This document shows, one piece after another, positions 38,000 to 47,138 of a stretch of 49,580 bases of DNA. Under the pieces are notes generated by a model. That model saw nothing but the letters and a program-made list of their open reading frames with translations. It had not been told where the DNA came from and did not search any database. Both the position numbers and the translations under genes were made by a program. Every line of letters begins with the position of its first letter. The first letter of the stretch is position 1. Origin of the DNA: Photorhabdus sp. CRCIA-P01 (GTDB lineage Bacteria > Pseudomonadota > Gammaproteobacteria > Enterobacterales > Enterobacteriaceae); assembly GCF_003545805.1 (NCBI RefSeq), contig NZ_NMQR01000020.1:1-49580 (forward strand), in the 5' to 3' direction.

Positions 38000-39664
38000 A
38001 TGTCATATAATGAAAATGACTGGGATAAAGAACATCTACTATCGTTTCCAATAAATGTGAAAGCGGTGATTGCACATATGCGTCAGGACATGAGAGACGA
38101 TTGGTTTCCTGATCCTCTATCCTATAATGACCTATTTGAAAAAGCGGATGATCTCAGAGAAGTACTAATGGAGTTGCTGCTTGAAGGTAATGGGCGCTAT
38201 GAAGGGAATCTACGAAATTTATGTAACATACCCAAAAAAGGGCTTGGCATAAGATATTCTCTAGAAACTGATTTTTACGATAGATTTATTTATCAGGCAA
38301 TTTGTTCATTTTTAATTCCTTTTTTTGATCCATTACTTTCGCCTCGAGTTTTAGGGCATCGATATAACAAAAAAAGAACTAAGGAAAAGTACCTTTTTAA
38401 GTCTAGGATTGAATTATGGCAAACTTTTGAAGGTGTAACCTATACTGCAATCACTAGTAGTAAAGCTTTGATGGCTACAGATGTTCTTAATTATTTTGAA
38501 AATATATCTATCGATAAAGTCAAAGAAAGCTTTGAGTTACTAATCCCCCAGGTGAAAGCAAATGGCGCGGAAAAATTAAAGATCAGAAATGCAATCAATA
38601 CACTCTGTGAATTACTTTGCAAGTGGGGGTTCAGTAAATTTCACGGATTACCACAAAATAGAGATCCTTCTTCATTCATAGCTAATGTCATGCTTAATTC
38701 TATCGATCAGAAAATGGTTGTTTTAGGTTATGATTATTATCGTTATGTGGATGATATTAGAATAATTTGCCCAGATATAAGTAGTGCTAGGCGTTCACTA
38801 ATTGAGTTAATTGGTGCATTAAGAACTATTGGAATGAACATCAATTCAAGTAAAACAAAAATACTTACATCTGATTCAGATAAGGATTTGGTAGCAGAAT
38901 TTTTTCCGTCACTTGATGATAGAAGTATAACTATAGATAATATGTGGAAGTCACGGAATCGAAGAATTATTGCCAGATCTGCCAAGTATATTCATGCAAT
39001 GATTAAGGATTGTATAGAGAGACAAGAAACACAATCTAGACAATTTCGATTTGCAGTTAACCGCTTGATAAAACTTGTTGATGCAAATGTTTTTGACGTA
39101 CATTCTTCATTAGGTGAAGAATTGCTTGATATGATTATAAGTACCTTTATCGATCACCCAGCCTCTACAGATCAATACTGTAGATTAATTTGTGCTTTGC
39201 AGCCGTTAGATAAACATTTTGAAAAAATAACAGATTTCCTATGTGATCATGATTCTGCGATACATTCGTGGCAAAACTATCATATCTGGTTGACTTTAGC
39301 CTACCATAATTTTAAATCAGACCAGTTAATTGAGACGGCATGTGAGCGGTTGAATTTAATTTCAAATGATCCAGAGGTTGCGGCTGTATTTATATACTTG
39401 TCTTGTATTGGTGAGACGGAAAAACTCATTCCGGTAATCTCTCAATTTGATGCCAGTTGGCCTAACAGGCATCAACGAAGTTTTCTTCTTGCAACTAAAG
39501 ATTTGCCTCAAGACTCATTAAAAAAAATAGTTGAAAAATTGACAATTAAGCTTAGGAATACGGCTAGAAGGGCTACGCCACACTATTATAATAATCGCCC
39601 GTTAGCAGAACGGAAGTTTCCTAAGATTGTTGATCTATATGACGAGGTTACCACCTATGATTGA
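38000..39664 (+). CDS. Reverse transcriptase of the unclassified/Abi (UG, DRT-like) type
   Basis: A 554-residue protein from ATG 38000 (GAG upstream; a TTG at 37976 adds eight residues). RT motifs run in order: NIPKKGLGIRYSLE and YDRFIYQAICSFLIPFFDP; motif A ATDVLNYFENISID (catalytic Asp about 161); motif B HGLPQNRDPSSFIANVML (LPQN where introns have LPQG); motif C YRYVDDIRII (about 247-256). GMNINSSKTKIL follows. The YVDD plus 'RDPSSF.ANV' style is that of defence-associated UG/Abi RTs, not retrons or group II introns. After about residue 300 a long helical, HEAT-like region replaces maturase and endonuclease domains, again as in Abi RTs. Its stop overlaps the start of the polymerase gene. 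Very AT-rich, so likely acquired. I cannot assign the subgroup. Confidence 0.85.
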   Translation: MSYNENDWDKEHLLSFPINVKAVIAHMRQDMRDDWFPDPLSYNDLFEKADDLREVLMELLLEGNGRYEGNLRNLCNIPKKGLGIRYSLETDFYDRFIYQAICSFLIPFFDPLLSPRVLGHRYNKKRTKEKYLFKSRIELWQTFEGVTYTAITSSKALMATDVLNYFENISIDKVKESFELLIPQVKANGAEKLKIRNAINTLCELLCKWGFSKFHGLPQNRDPSSFIANVMLNSIDQKMVVLGYDYYRYVDDIRIICPDISSARRSLIELIGALRTIGMNINSSKTKILTSDSDKDLVAEFFPSLDDRSITIDNMWKSRNRRIIARSAKYIHAMIKDCIERQETQSRQFRFAVNRLIKLVDANVFDVHSSLGEELLDMIISTFIDHPASTDQYCRLICALQPLDKHFEKITDFLCDHDSAIHSWQNYHIWLTLAYHNFKSDQLIETACERLNLISNDPEVAAVFIYLSCIGETEKLIPVISQFDASWPNRHQRSFLLATKDLPQDSLKKIVEKLTIKLRNTARRATPHYYNNRPLAERKFPKIVDLYDEVTTYD

Positions 39665-41207
39665 TGCTCAACCTAAAGTATTTTTATTTATTAAAGATTA
39701 TTCTGAGTTAGGTGAAGATAGGTATTTTCTATTAAATGGGAATGTCTTCTCTGAGGTTTGTGCAGAGCAAATAGTATCACAAACAGAGCTGATTGTTTGC
39801 CACGATTATTGGTTAATCGCTCCGTCAATTTGGATGTCTATTGGGTCACTCCCATCTTTGATTGTAGATGTAGATGAATTCCAAATTATTGTATCTGGAA
39901 TGAAGAAAGAAAGATTGTTAAGAGACTGCAAGGATATCACGAGAAGGTCGAATATATATGAAGGTAATGAGGACTTATGTTCTAGGTATTTTAAAATATT
40001 TAACCGAACTTTACCTTTTGAAGAGGCGGTTTTTAGGGACTTTAGCCTTTTACTAAGGGAACATTATCTTTCAGTTAAAAATTATGCATCTTTAAATGAT
40101 GAGTTATATCGGTTTGAAAGTATAGAGATTCCTGTTTCGAGATATGTTATAAATTCAATTTGCAGGGGAATTAAAATAAATCAGGGCCAACTTTTAATAC
40201 ATAAAAAAAACCTTGAGCATGATTTCTACACTGCATTGAAAGAATACTCAGCAAAATATAATGTACCTCTTGAAGTACCTGATGATCAAGATGTTATAGA
40301 GTATTTAGAGCCTATGGGATATGATTTTACGGGTGTAGACGTGGACTATATCCTTAAATTTGTCCCTATGGAAAGTAATTACGCGAAAGATGTATTGTCG
40401 CTTAGGAAACTATCTCGATCTAGAAACGTTCTTAATTCTATACCTTTAAGCACGCGCCGTGCTTATCCGATGGTTGATACTTTTGGGTCTATTACTTCTA
40501 GGATTTATTTAAGAGACCCATCCTTGCAGAATCTTGCAAAAAAGCATCGTAACATACTAATTCCGGACGATAGAAAGCGATTTGTATATGTTGACTATGA
40601 TCAATTTGAGGCTGGAATAATGGCAGCTCTTTCACAAGATGAGGAGCTGTTATCATTATACTCGGGGAAAGATATGTATGTGGGTTTCGCTGAGAAACTT
40701 TTCAATAATATAAATATGAGGAAGGACGCGAAGAGGTTATTTCTGTCATATGCTTATGGGATGTCGATGAAATCATTGATAGATGCAGCGGTAGGATTTG
40801 GTGCGAATAGAAAGGTGGCTAAGGAAATATTCAAAAGCTTTGTCTATTTTGAAAAATGGAAAGAAGGGATATGGAGTGATTTTGCCAGAAGTGGCAAGAT
40901 TGGGACTGCTAATGGTAATTACCTTATACGTGATAGAGAGGGGCCATTAGATGGAAAAGAGAAACGTTCATCTGTAAGTCAAGTGATTCAAGGAACAGCT
41001 TCATTAATATTTAAGGAAGCCTTGATGTCGCTGGAAGCTTTGAAAGCTGTAGAATTATTATTGCCTATGCATGATGCTGTTTTGGTACAGGTGCCGTTAG
41101 ATTTCGAGGATAAAGTTATAGCAGAATTGCTTGCAAATGTTATGTCTGACCATTTTGGACAAAAGATTGTAGGTAAAGCTTCTATCGACACTTTCTTTGA
41201 AGATTAG
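39657..41207 (+). CDS. Family A DNA polymerase partner of the RT
   Basis: A 516-residue protein. The start chosen is ATG 39657, eight bases inside the RT gene, with GAGG nine bases before it. The polymerase fold is complete: TFGSITSRIYLRDPSLQNLA; motif A FVYVDYDQFEAGIMAALSQD (Asp about 313); motif B RKDAKRLFLSYAYG (about 355-368); SQVIQGTASLIFKEALM; motif C LLPMHDAVLVQV (Asp about 473). Differences from PolI: the O-helix Phe762 position is Leu, and the usual HDE of motif C is HDA. The N-terminal 140 residues look like a decayed 3'-5' exonuclease domain (LIVCHDYWLIAPSIW) without the acidic catalytic set. No 5' nuclease is present. It is not the housekeeping PolI (about 930 aa). Coupling to the RT suggests it completes or copies the RT product. 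Confidence 0.85.
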   Translation: MIDAQPKVFLFIKDYSELGEDRYFLLNGNVFSEVCAEQIVSQTELIVCHDYWLIAPSIWMSIGSLPSLIVDVDEFQIIVSGMKKERLLRDCKDITRRSNIYEGNEDLCSRYFKIFNRTLPFEEAVFRDFSLLLREHYLSVKNYASLNDELYRFESIEIPVSRYVINSICRGIKINQGQLLIHKKNLEHDFYTALKEYSAKYNVPLEVPDDQDVIEYLEPMGYDFTGVDVDYILKFVPMESNYAKDVLSLRKLSRSRNVLNSIPLSTRRAYPMVDTFGSITSRIYLRDPSLQNLAKKHRNILIPDDRKRFVYVDYDQFEAGIMAALSQDEELLSLYSGKDMYVGFAEKLFNNINMRKDAKRLFLSYAYGMSMKSLIDAAVGFGANRKVAKEIFKSFVYFEKWKEGIWSDFARSGKIGTANGNYLIRDREGPLDGKEKRSSVSQVIQGTASLIFKEALMSLEALKAVELLLPMHDAVLVQVPLDFEDKVIAELLANVMSDHFGQKIVGKASIDTFFED

Positions 41208-41258
41208 GTCATGGCATGACTTCTTATTACTACATGTCAGATGTAACATCAATATAAT

Positions 41259-41293
41259 AATGTCACTTTCTACCAATTTAGAAATGTCACTTT
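41259..41293. repeat. Short direct repeat downstream of the RT-PolA operon
   Basis: AATGTCACTTT occurs at 41259-41269 and again at 41283-41293, 24 bases apart. Repeated terminal motifs of this kind occur at ends of some insertion sequences (IS21-like), so this may mark an element boundary. No transposase is nearby. Confidence 0.35.
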
Positions 41294-41360
41294 TTACGGC
41301 ATAAAGGATAAAACTTTTTTGCTGGAAGGCCCATTTTTAACCCATTATTGACATTCATAG

Positions 41361-42347
41361 TTAACATTTCTGTTTAGATGATGAAATGCAGGGTGCTGCA
41401 TAACAAAGTGGAGTTAATTTTTCATGAGGCCGCTGCCACAATTTGGGATCGCGAGGCGTTATTATTGCCACCCGAGACATAAGCGCCTGCATTGCGCCAG
41501 CCATTAATAAGGTAATTTTCTCTCTACGATTAGTTCTTTGTCTGCATTCCCAAGCCTGTACTCCTGCTTGCTGCACTTTAATGCCGATTTCACGATAGAT
41601 ACCATGAGCAGAAGCTATGACCCAGGCTGAACGCAAAGGTAAACCAGCAAGCCCTGTCAGAGCCGAAGTATAATAAGACTCCGCTTCCACCATCAATCGG
41701 GATACCACCCGAGCTAGTGCAGGACGGTTTTCGGTATAAATAAGTGTGTCCGGCATTAGTCCTTCTTGGTAAAGCCATTCTAGCGGAAGGTAGCAACGCC
41801 CGGCCTTCGCGTCCTCAATAATATCCCGAGCAATGTTAGTTAACTGAAAAGCAATTCCTAGATCGCAGGCCCGATCCAACACACTCGCCTCACGAACCCC
41901 CATCACCCTTGCCATCATCAGCCCAACCACTCCCGCGACATGGTAACAATATCTCAGAGTATCATCTAACGTTCTGCAAGGGTCACCGCGTACATCCATC
42001 GCGAATCCCTCCAGATGTTCGAAGGCCTGTTGCTGAGGGATTTCATGACTCAGAGCGACTATCTGAAAGGCTGCAAAGGTAGGTTCGGTCATCGGCAAAC
42101 CGTCATAAGCCTGCTTCGTCAGGTATTGCAGCATTTGAAGTTTCTCGTGGGCGTCATACTTATCAACATTGCTTATTTGTCTCCCCAGTTCTTGCCCGTC
42201 TATTATATCATCACAATAACGGCACCAGGCGTACAGCATCATTGTGCTGTGCCGTGTTGCCGTATCGAAAAGTCGGGTGACACTAGCAAAACTTTTTGAG
42301 CCTTGCTCCATTATCTGAGTAACGTGTTTAAGTAGCATGGAATTCAT
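41361..42347 (-). CDS. crtB: Phytoene synthase
   Basis: Condenses two geranylgeranyl diphosphates to phytoene. 328 residues. The two aspartate-rich motifs are intact: YCDDIIDG (about residues 44-51) and NIARDIIEDAKAGRCYLP (about 170-187), which bind the diphosphate magnesium ions. RHSTMMLYAWCRYCDD and AFQLTNIARD are typical of CrtB. The ATG at 42347 overlaps the crtI stop by four bases. It is the last gene of the carotenoid operon. Gene order Y-I-B matches Pantoea-type clusters. Base composition is visibly more GC-rich than that of the RT genes next door. Confidence 0.95.
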   Translation of the reverse strand: MNSMLLKHVTQIMEQGSKSFASVTRLFDTATRHSTMMLYAWCRYCDDIIDGQELGRQISNVDKYDAHEKLQMLQYLTKQAYDGLPMTEPTFAAFQIVALSHEIPQQQAFEHLEGFAMDVRGDPCRTLDDTLRYCYHVAGVVGLMMARVMGVREASVLDRACDLGIAFQLTNIARDIIEDAKAGRCYLPLEWLYQEGLMPDTLIYTENRPALARVVSRLMVEAESYYTSALTGLAGLPLRSAWVIASAHGIYREIGIKVQQAGVQAWECRQRTNRREKITLLMAGAMQALMSRVAIITPRDPKLWQRPHEKLTPLCYAAPCISSSKQKC

Positions 42348-43825
42348 CTGGTGATATCTTCTAACATCAATGTGGCTGTGGTTTTTGCTGATCCAATCAC
42401 GCCGGGAATACCCGCTCCAGGATGCGTGCCTGCGCCGACGAGGTACAGATTATCAATGCGGTTGTCCCGATTGTGTGGTCGGAACCAGGCGCTTTGTGTC
42501 AGCAACGGCTCAAAGGAGAAGGCCGAACCTAGATGGGCATTTAGCTGATCACGAAAATCAAATGGGGTAAAGATACGATGAACGACTAACTGCTTGAGCA
42601 GACCGGGCATATAGTACTTTTCCAGATACGCGAAAATACGGTCACGTAAGCGTGGCCCCTCTATATCCCAGTTGAGATTAGCTGTCCCTAAGTGCGGTAC
42701 AGGGGCCAGAACGTAGTAACTTGCGCATCCCGGGGGAGCAAGGGATGGGTCAGTAACACAGGGGGCATGGAGATAGAGCGAAAAATCCTCCGCCAGTCGG
42801 TCATGATAAAAAATATCTTCGATGAGTTCCTTATAGCGTGGACCAAAACAAACTGTATGATGGGCTAACTGCGCATGGTGGTGGCTCAGACCGAAATAAA
42901 GCACGAACAGTGAGTTGCTCATTCGTTTACGCACCAGTGTTCGGGCGCGGGCCATTCCGACCGGATGCTGACCCAACAGGTGCTTATAGGTATGCACAAC
43001 ATCGGCATTCGAGGCCACAACGTCACATGTCATATTTCGTCCATCAGTCAATTGTACACCTGTGACCCGATTGTCATGGGTGGTGAAGCGTTTTACCTTT
43101 GCATTAAGCTCAATTTTTCCACCAATGTCAGTAAACAATTTCACCATTGCCTCGACCAGGGCGCTGGTTCCTCCACGCGGAAACCAGACCCCCCATTCTC
43201 GTTCCAGTGCGTGGATCAAAGTATAGATAGAAGATACAGCAAAGGGGTTACCTCCTATCAGTAGCGAGTGAAATGAAAATGCCTGGCGCAGACTCTCATC
43301 CTTGATAAAGTGTGCCACCTGACTATAAACACTACGCCATGCGTGTAGACGTACCAACTGTGGAGCCGCACTCAGCATGTCGCGAAAAGAGAGGAAGGGC
43401 ACTGTTCCAAGTTTCAGGTAGCCTTCATCAAAGGCTTCCCGGGAATAGTCCAGAAAGCGTCGATACCCGTTAACATCTCTTGGATTGAACGTATGGATTT
43501 GCGCTTCCAGATGTTGCTGATCATTGTCGTAATCAAACATCTTGCCCGACTCCCAACAGAGCCGATAAAAAGGGCGTACGGGAAGTAAATCGACGTAATC
43601 AGCCATACGTTTACCAGCCTGTGTGAACAACTCTTCAATGGCATTGGGAGCGGTGATTACGGTGGGACCGGCATCAAAGGTGAACCCCTGTTCCTTATAG
43701 ACATAGGCGCGTCCACCTGGTTTATCCCGTTGTTCCAAAATACATGTCGAAATCCCCGCGGACTGGAGCCTTATTGCCAGCGCCAGCCCACCAAAACCAG
43801 CACCAATTATCAGCGCTTTAATCAT
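42344..43825 (-). CDS. crtI: Phytoene desaturase
   Basis: An FAD enzyme that converts phytoene to lycopene in successive desaturations. 493 residues. The N-terminal dinucleotide fold is IIGAGFGGLALAIRLQSAG, followed by KPGGRAYVYKEQGFTFDAGP. The C-terminal CrtI signature is NLYLVGAGTHPGAGIPGVIG and SAKTTATLML. Length matches Pantoea CrtI (about 492). Start overlaps the end of crtY by eight bases; end overlaps crtB by four. No break in frame. With CrtY downstream in the pathway, lycopene is an intermediate rather than the end product. Confidence 0.96.
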   Translation of the reverse strand: MIKALIIGAGFGGLALAIRLQSAGISTCILEQRDKPGGRAYVYKEQGFTFDAGPTVITAPNAIEELFTQAGKRMADYVDLLPVRPFYRLCWESGKMFDYDNDQQHLEAQIHTFNPRDVNGYRRFLDYSREAFDEGYLKLGTVPFLSFRDMLSAAPQLVRLHAWRSVYSQVAHFIKDESLRQAFSFHSLLIGGNPFAVSSIYTLIHALEREWGVWFPRGGTSALVEAMVKLFTDIGGKIELNAKVKRFTTHDNRVTGVQLTDGRNMTCDVVASNADVVHTYKHLLGQHPVGMARARTLVRKRMSNSLFVLYFGLSHHHAQLAHHTVCFGPRYKELIEDIFYHDRLAEDFSLYLHAPCVTDPSLAPPGCASYYVLAPVPHLGTANLNWDIEGPRLRDRIFAYLEKYYMPGLLKQLVVHRIFTPFDFRDQLNAHLGSAFSFEPLLTQSAWFRPHNRDNRIDNLYLVGAGTHPGAGIPGVIGSAKTTATLMLEDITR

Positions 43826-44993
43826 GATAAAAACCCTGAAGCTTCTTGTGTTGTTTAAACATTGCCTTTAGGGCACCCTTTATCGGCACCGGTGGTTTAC
43901 CTATGAGAATCCGGGCCTTATCGACGGAATTAAGTTGTTCCGCATAAAAACGCGCTATCAGGTCTGGGGAAAGTTGATAAAAACGTTGCATCACTTTCCA
44001 ACGTTGTTGTGGCTCCCCAGCAAGGAAGAGCATGCGATTTAGAAGACGGAAAAAGCGTTGGTGTTGCCACTGCTGTCGTGCGTAATCCCTGAGGGTAATG
44101 AATAAGGAGGTATCGGTAAGCTCTGGCAGAGCAACAATACGATCTGCCAACCGAACGGCGTGTGGCAGAGAGTAGCCTGTTGTGGGGTGAAACAAAGCTG
44201 CACGTAACCCGCAGGTGGGCTGGCCTGCTAGTTGTGCCCAGAAAGAGGTAAAATCCCCTGTAAGTGTAATCGGGAGACAACCGCTCTCTTCTCGAACGAG
44301 TTTACCCAGTTTCCAGCCATGCCTCTTCGCGTACTCTGCGATAGTTGTTTGTGACAAGGACTTATCCGGTGTCCCTCGATCAACGTAATGAGTGTCCTCT
44401 ATCAGCAGACGAGTTGAGGAAAACGGCAGGACATAGACAAAGCGATAACCTGTATTCTGTCCCACACTGGTATCCATTAAAATCGGATGGGTTAAAGAGT
44501 GCGGCTCTTCCAGCTCCCATTCCTGACCAAAAAATGCCTGGGTACCATTCCCCATAAACGGTCCTGGTCGCCAGCCTCTCCCATCAATGACTGCGCCTGC
44601 ACTTAGAGCCGAACCGTCTTGTAAGTAAACCTTCCGTGGCGTCAGCTCCTGTACCAATAAACGAGTCTGGATACGCTCACCCAAATACGCATGGAGTATG
44701 TTGGCAAAGTGTCGGGACGTGACACTGAAATATGAATGTGGCAATGTGCGTTGAAATGCTGGAAAAATTACGTCGTAACCTGACCATCGATAGGTGATCA
44801 GCGGTGCTATCCACCTATGTTCTGCCTCGGTAAGATCGTGTTGATGAAATGACCACGTGTGATTGCCCCCTATTGTTTCTGTGTTTTCAATAATCAATAC
44901 TCGCAGATGCGGTTTACACTGCTGAAGACGCATCGCGATCAGCCCGTTAGCCAATCCTCCCCCCACCAAAATCAGATCCCAGTCGTACATCAT
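43818..44993 (-). CDS. crtY: Lycopene beta-cyclase (CrtY type)
   Basis: Cyclises both ends of lycopene to give beta-carotene. 391 residues. The N-terminal FAD/NAD-binding signature is DLILVGGGLANGLIAMRLQ, then NTETIGGNHTWSFHQHDL, both typical of proteobacterial CrtY. QEWELEEPHSLTHPILMDTS and YRFVYVLPFSSTRLLIEDTH are family blocks that follow. GGAGGATC precedes the ATG at 44993. The gap to idi2 (113 bases) is where Pantoea operons carry crtX, the zeaxanthin glucosyltransferase; here there is no crtX, nor any crtZ hydroxylase in the window. The product should therefore be beta-carotene. Confidence 0.95.
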   Translation of the reverse strand: MMYDWDLILVGGGLANGLIAMRLQQCKPHLRVLIIENTETIGGNHTWSFHQHDLTEAEHRWIAPLITYRWSGYDVIFPAFQRTLPHSYFSVTSRHFANILHAYLGERIQTRLLVQELTPRKVYLQDGSALSAGAVIDGRGWRPGPFMGNGTQAFFGQEWELEEPHSLTHPILMDTSVGQNTGYRFVYVLPFSSTRLLIEDTHYVDRGTPDKSLSQTTIAEYAKRHGWKLGKLVREESGCLPITLTGDFTSFWAQLAGQPTCGLRAALFHPTTGYSLPHAVRLADRIVALPELTDTSLFITLRDYARQQWQHQRFFRLLNRMLFLAGEPQQRWKVMQRFYQLSPDLIARFYAEQLNSVDKARILIGKPPVPIKGALKAMFKQHKKLQGFYHD

Positions 44994-45106
44994 TTTATTG
45001 ATCCTCCGACAATCACAAAGTTATTAACCTCATCGAGAGTCATATACATCACGGAAATTCGTGTTTGTTGAAAGGGATTAAAGATATTCAGTCATAGCGG
45101 AAAAAC

Positions 45107-46138
45107 TCATGTTGGTAGCAGAACAGCTGTACGCAGCGCAGTAATATCGGCGCTTCCTGTGCAAAAGCAGGCGACTTTTATCTGTTCAATAATTAATTGG
45201 AAATGTTCTATAACTGCATCTGTGGAGAGGGCTGCACTATGTATGACGGCAGCGGCCTGACCGACCAATTGTGCCCCCATGCAATAAGCTTTGGCGGCAT
45301 CAACACCATTTCTGATACCGCCAGAGGCGATCAGTGGCATATTTGGAAGTGCCTCGCGTATTTCACGCAGTGCTGTTGTGGTCGGAATTCCCCAGTCAGC
45401 AAATGCCATGGCCAATGCGCGGTGATACGGTGTGGGCGCTCGTTCGGCTTCAATCGCTGCCCAACTGGTTCCCCCAGCTCCGGCTATATCCAGCATACTG
45501 ACTCCAGCTTCTGCCAATTGGTATGCGACAGGCAGCGATAAACCTGAACCTACTTCTTTAACAATTATGGGCACCCCAAGTTTTGTTACGAGTTGTTCAA
45601 TAGCATATAGAACATGGCGCCAGTTACGGTCTCCCCCCTGTTGCAGCGCCTCCTGTAGCGGATTCAGATGGATAATTAGAGCATCGGCTTCAATCATCTG
45701 TACTGCTCGCAGAGCATAATTAAACCCGCGCTCGCCACGAATTTGGGCTGCCCCGAGATTAGCGAAAAGGAGAATATCAGGAGCTATCTGACGTAGTGAG
45801 TGGCTAAGCCCATCGTTTGCCTCATTTTCAAGAGCAACACGCTGCGACCCGACCCCCATTGAAATTCCCAGTACTTGAGCTGCCTCTGCAAGATGATGAT
45901 TAATCGCATGAGCACGATGAACCCCTCCCGTCATAGAGCTTATGAGCAGTGGCGCCTGCAAAATTTTTCCAAAGAGGGAACACTTAAGATTTATACTGTC
46001 TAGATCCAATTCTGGCAGAGCACAATGCTGAAATCGCCACTCAGCAAACCCCGTTTTTACCTGGGTCTCAGTTTGAGGGGAATGGAATATAATATCCAGA
46101 TGCTCATTTTTACGCTGAGTGTGATCGATCTTTTTCAT
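45107..46138 (-). CDS. fni: Isopentenyl-diphosphate isomerase, type 2 (FMN)
   Basis: Interconverts IPP and DMAPP to balance precursors for CrtE. 343 residues from the ATG at 46138; a TTG at 46189 would run into crtE. Signatures: RKNEHLDIIF, LISSMTGG, LGISMGVGSQRVALE, ALIIHLNPLQEALQQGGDRN, VPIIVKEVGSGLSL, DIAGAGGTSWAAIEAER, and the FMN-phosphate loop IASGGIRNGVDAAKA. Type 2 enzymes are unrelated to the E. coli Idi and occur in Pantoea-like crt operons between crtE and crtX/Y. It sits at exactly that position here. Confidence 0.93.
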   Translation of the reverse strand: MKKIDHTQRKNEHLDIIFHSPQTETQVKTGFAEWRFQHCALPELDLDSINLKCSLFGKILQAPLLISSMTGGVHRAHAINHHLAEAAQVLGISMGVGSQRVALENEANDGLSHSLRQIAPDILLFANLGAAQIRGERGFNYALRAVQMIEADALIIHLNPLQEALQQGGDRNWRHVLYAIEQLVTKLGVPIIVKEVGSGLSLPVAYQLAEAGVSMLDIAGAGGTSWAAIEAERAPTPYHRALAMAFADWGIPTTTALREIREALPNMPLIASGGIRNGVDAAKAYCMGAQLVGQAAAVIHSAALSTDAVIEHFQLIIEQIKVACFCTGSADITALRTAVLLPT

Positions 46139-46160
46139 TTTTTTCGGGCCAAGGTTGAAA

Positions 46161-47063
46161 TTAATTAAACATCGCAATATTTTTATCAAACCAGCGTTGT
46201 ATAAAATATCGTGAGGCTGAATGTCTGCGACACACTACCGCCAAGTATTTATCAATGTATCTGATGTGCTTGTGTAAATGTTCATGTACTTTAGATTTTC
46301 CGAGAAGAGTCACCATTGTTAACTTCTCCTTATCCTGATACATATCTTTCCCTGTATTATTCTGGTCATCGTTCAAGTCATCCAGTAATTGAAACGCCTG
46401 CCCCAAATGTTGTGATACATGACGTAATGCCTGACGAGTTATATCAGGTGCATTCACAGCAATTGCCGCTAACTGGAATGTTGCGTCGAAAAGCAAGCCG
46501 GTTTTTAAATCGTTGGTAGCCGTAATGGTATGATAATTACCAGTACATGATCTATTGTTCAGATCGCGAAACTGCCCTTGGACAAGACCGTTTAAACCGA
46601 TTGCATGGGAAAGTATGGCGACAGCAGCAGATTTATCGTATTCAGAAAGGTTTGTTTTTACAATGAGGCCAAAAGCCCGGCTCAGCAAGGCTACAGCCGC
46701 CAGGATCGCGACACTTTCACCATACTGCCGATGAATAGCTGGGCGTCCGCGCCGATGCTCAGCATTATCCATGCAGGGAAGATCGTCTAAAATTAATGAG
46801 GCTGCATGCACTATTTCAATTGCAGATGCCAGCTGTAGAAAGTCACTCTTCCTGGGGTTTTCTCCAAGATCCAAGACTATGAGCAGCAATAAGAGAGGGC
46901 GGATACGTTTTCCAGACACCAGTGTACTTTCTCGCATGGCTGCGCAGACTTTGTCATCCGGGGCTCCTGAAGGAAGTACCAGTTCTAGGTGCTGTTGTAG
47001 TGCACTCTGTAGCTCCAGTAATGTCTCTTCGTAATTCATAACGCGTGCAGTATTAACGTTCAT
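46161..47063 (-). CDS. crtE: Geranylgeranyl diphosphate synthase
   Basis: Extends farnesyl diphosphate to geranylgeranyl diphosphate, entry to carotenoids. 300 residues from the ATG at 47063, which has GGGA upstream; ATG 47102 lacks a ribosome site. First aspartate-rich motif: SLILDDLPCMDNAEHRRGRP (about residues 75-94). Second: FQLLDDLNDDQ (about 221-231). GKRIRPLLLLL and GLVQGQFRDLN are also typical. Slightly divergent from Pantoea CrtE at the C-terminus (KYLAVVCRRHSASRYFIQRW). It is the first biosynthetic gene after the oxygenase gene in the operon. Confidence 0.93.
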   Translation of the reverse strand: MNVNTARVMNYEETLLELQSALQQHLELVLPSGAPDDKVCAAMRESTLVSGKRIRPLLLLLIVLDLGENPRKSDFLQLASAIEIVHAASLILDDLPCMDNAEHRRGRPAIHRQYGESVAILAAVALLSRAFGLIVKTNLSEYDKSAAVAILSHAIGLNGLVQGQFRDLNNRSCTGNYHTITATNDLKTGLLFDATFQLAAIAVNAPDITRQALRHVSQHLGQAFQLLDDLNDDQNNTGKDMYQDKEKLTMVTLLGKSKVHEHLHKHIRYIDKYLAVVCRRHSASRYFIQRWFDKNIAMFN

Positions 47064-47138
47064 AAATATTTCCCGAATCACGTAAATAATTTCACTAATC
47101 ATTTGAAAAACAATGATAAGTTTATATTGCTACTGGTT

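Noticed and set aside
38000-39664. RT as a group II intron maturase or retron RT
   Set aside because: It lacks the maturase (X) and endonuclease domains and has LPQN and YVDD in a UG/Abi-like context. No domain V/VI follows it, no msr/msd-like overlapping arrangement is seen, and it is coupled to a PolA gene.
39657-41207. Housekeeping DNA polymerase I
   Set aside because: Only 516 residues, no 5' nuclease domain, a degenerate exonuclease region and coupling to the RT. PolI is about 930 residues.
42015-43264. Plus-strand frames within crtB/crtI
   Set aside because: They run antisense to intact carotenoid genes, have low-quality composition and lack ribosome sites.
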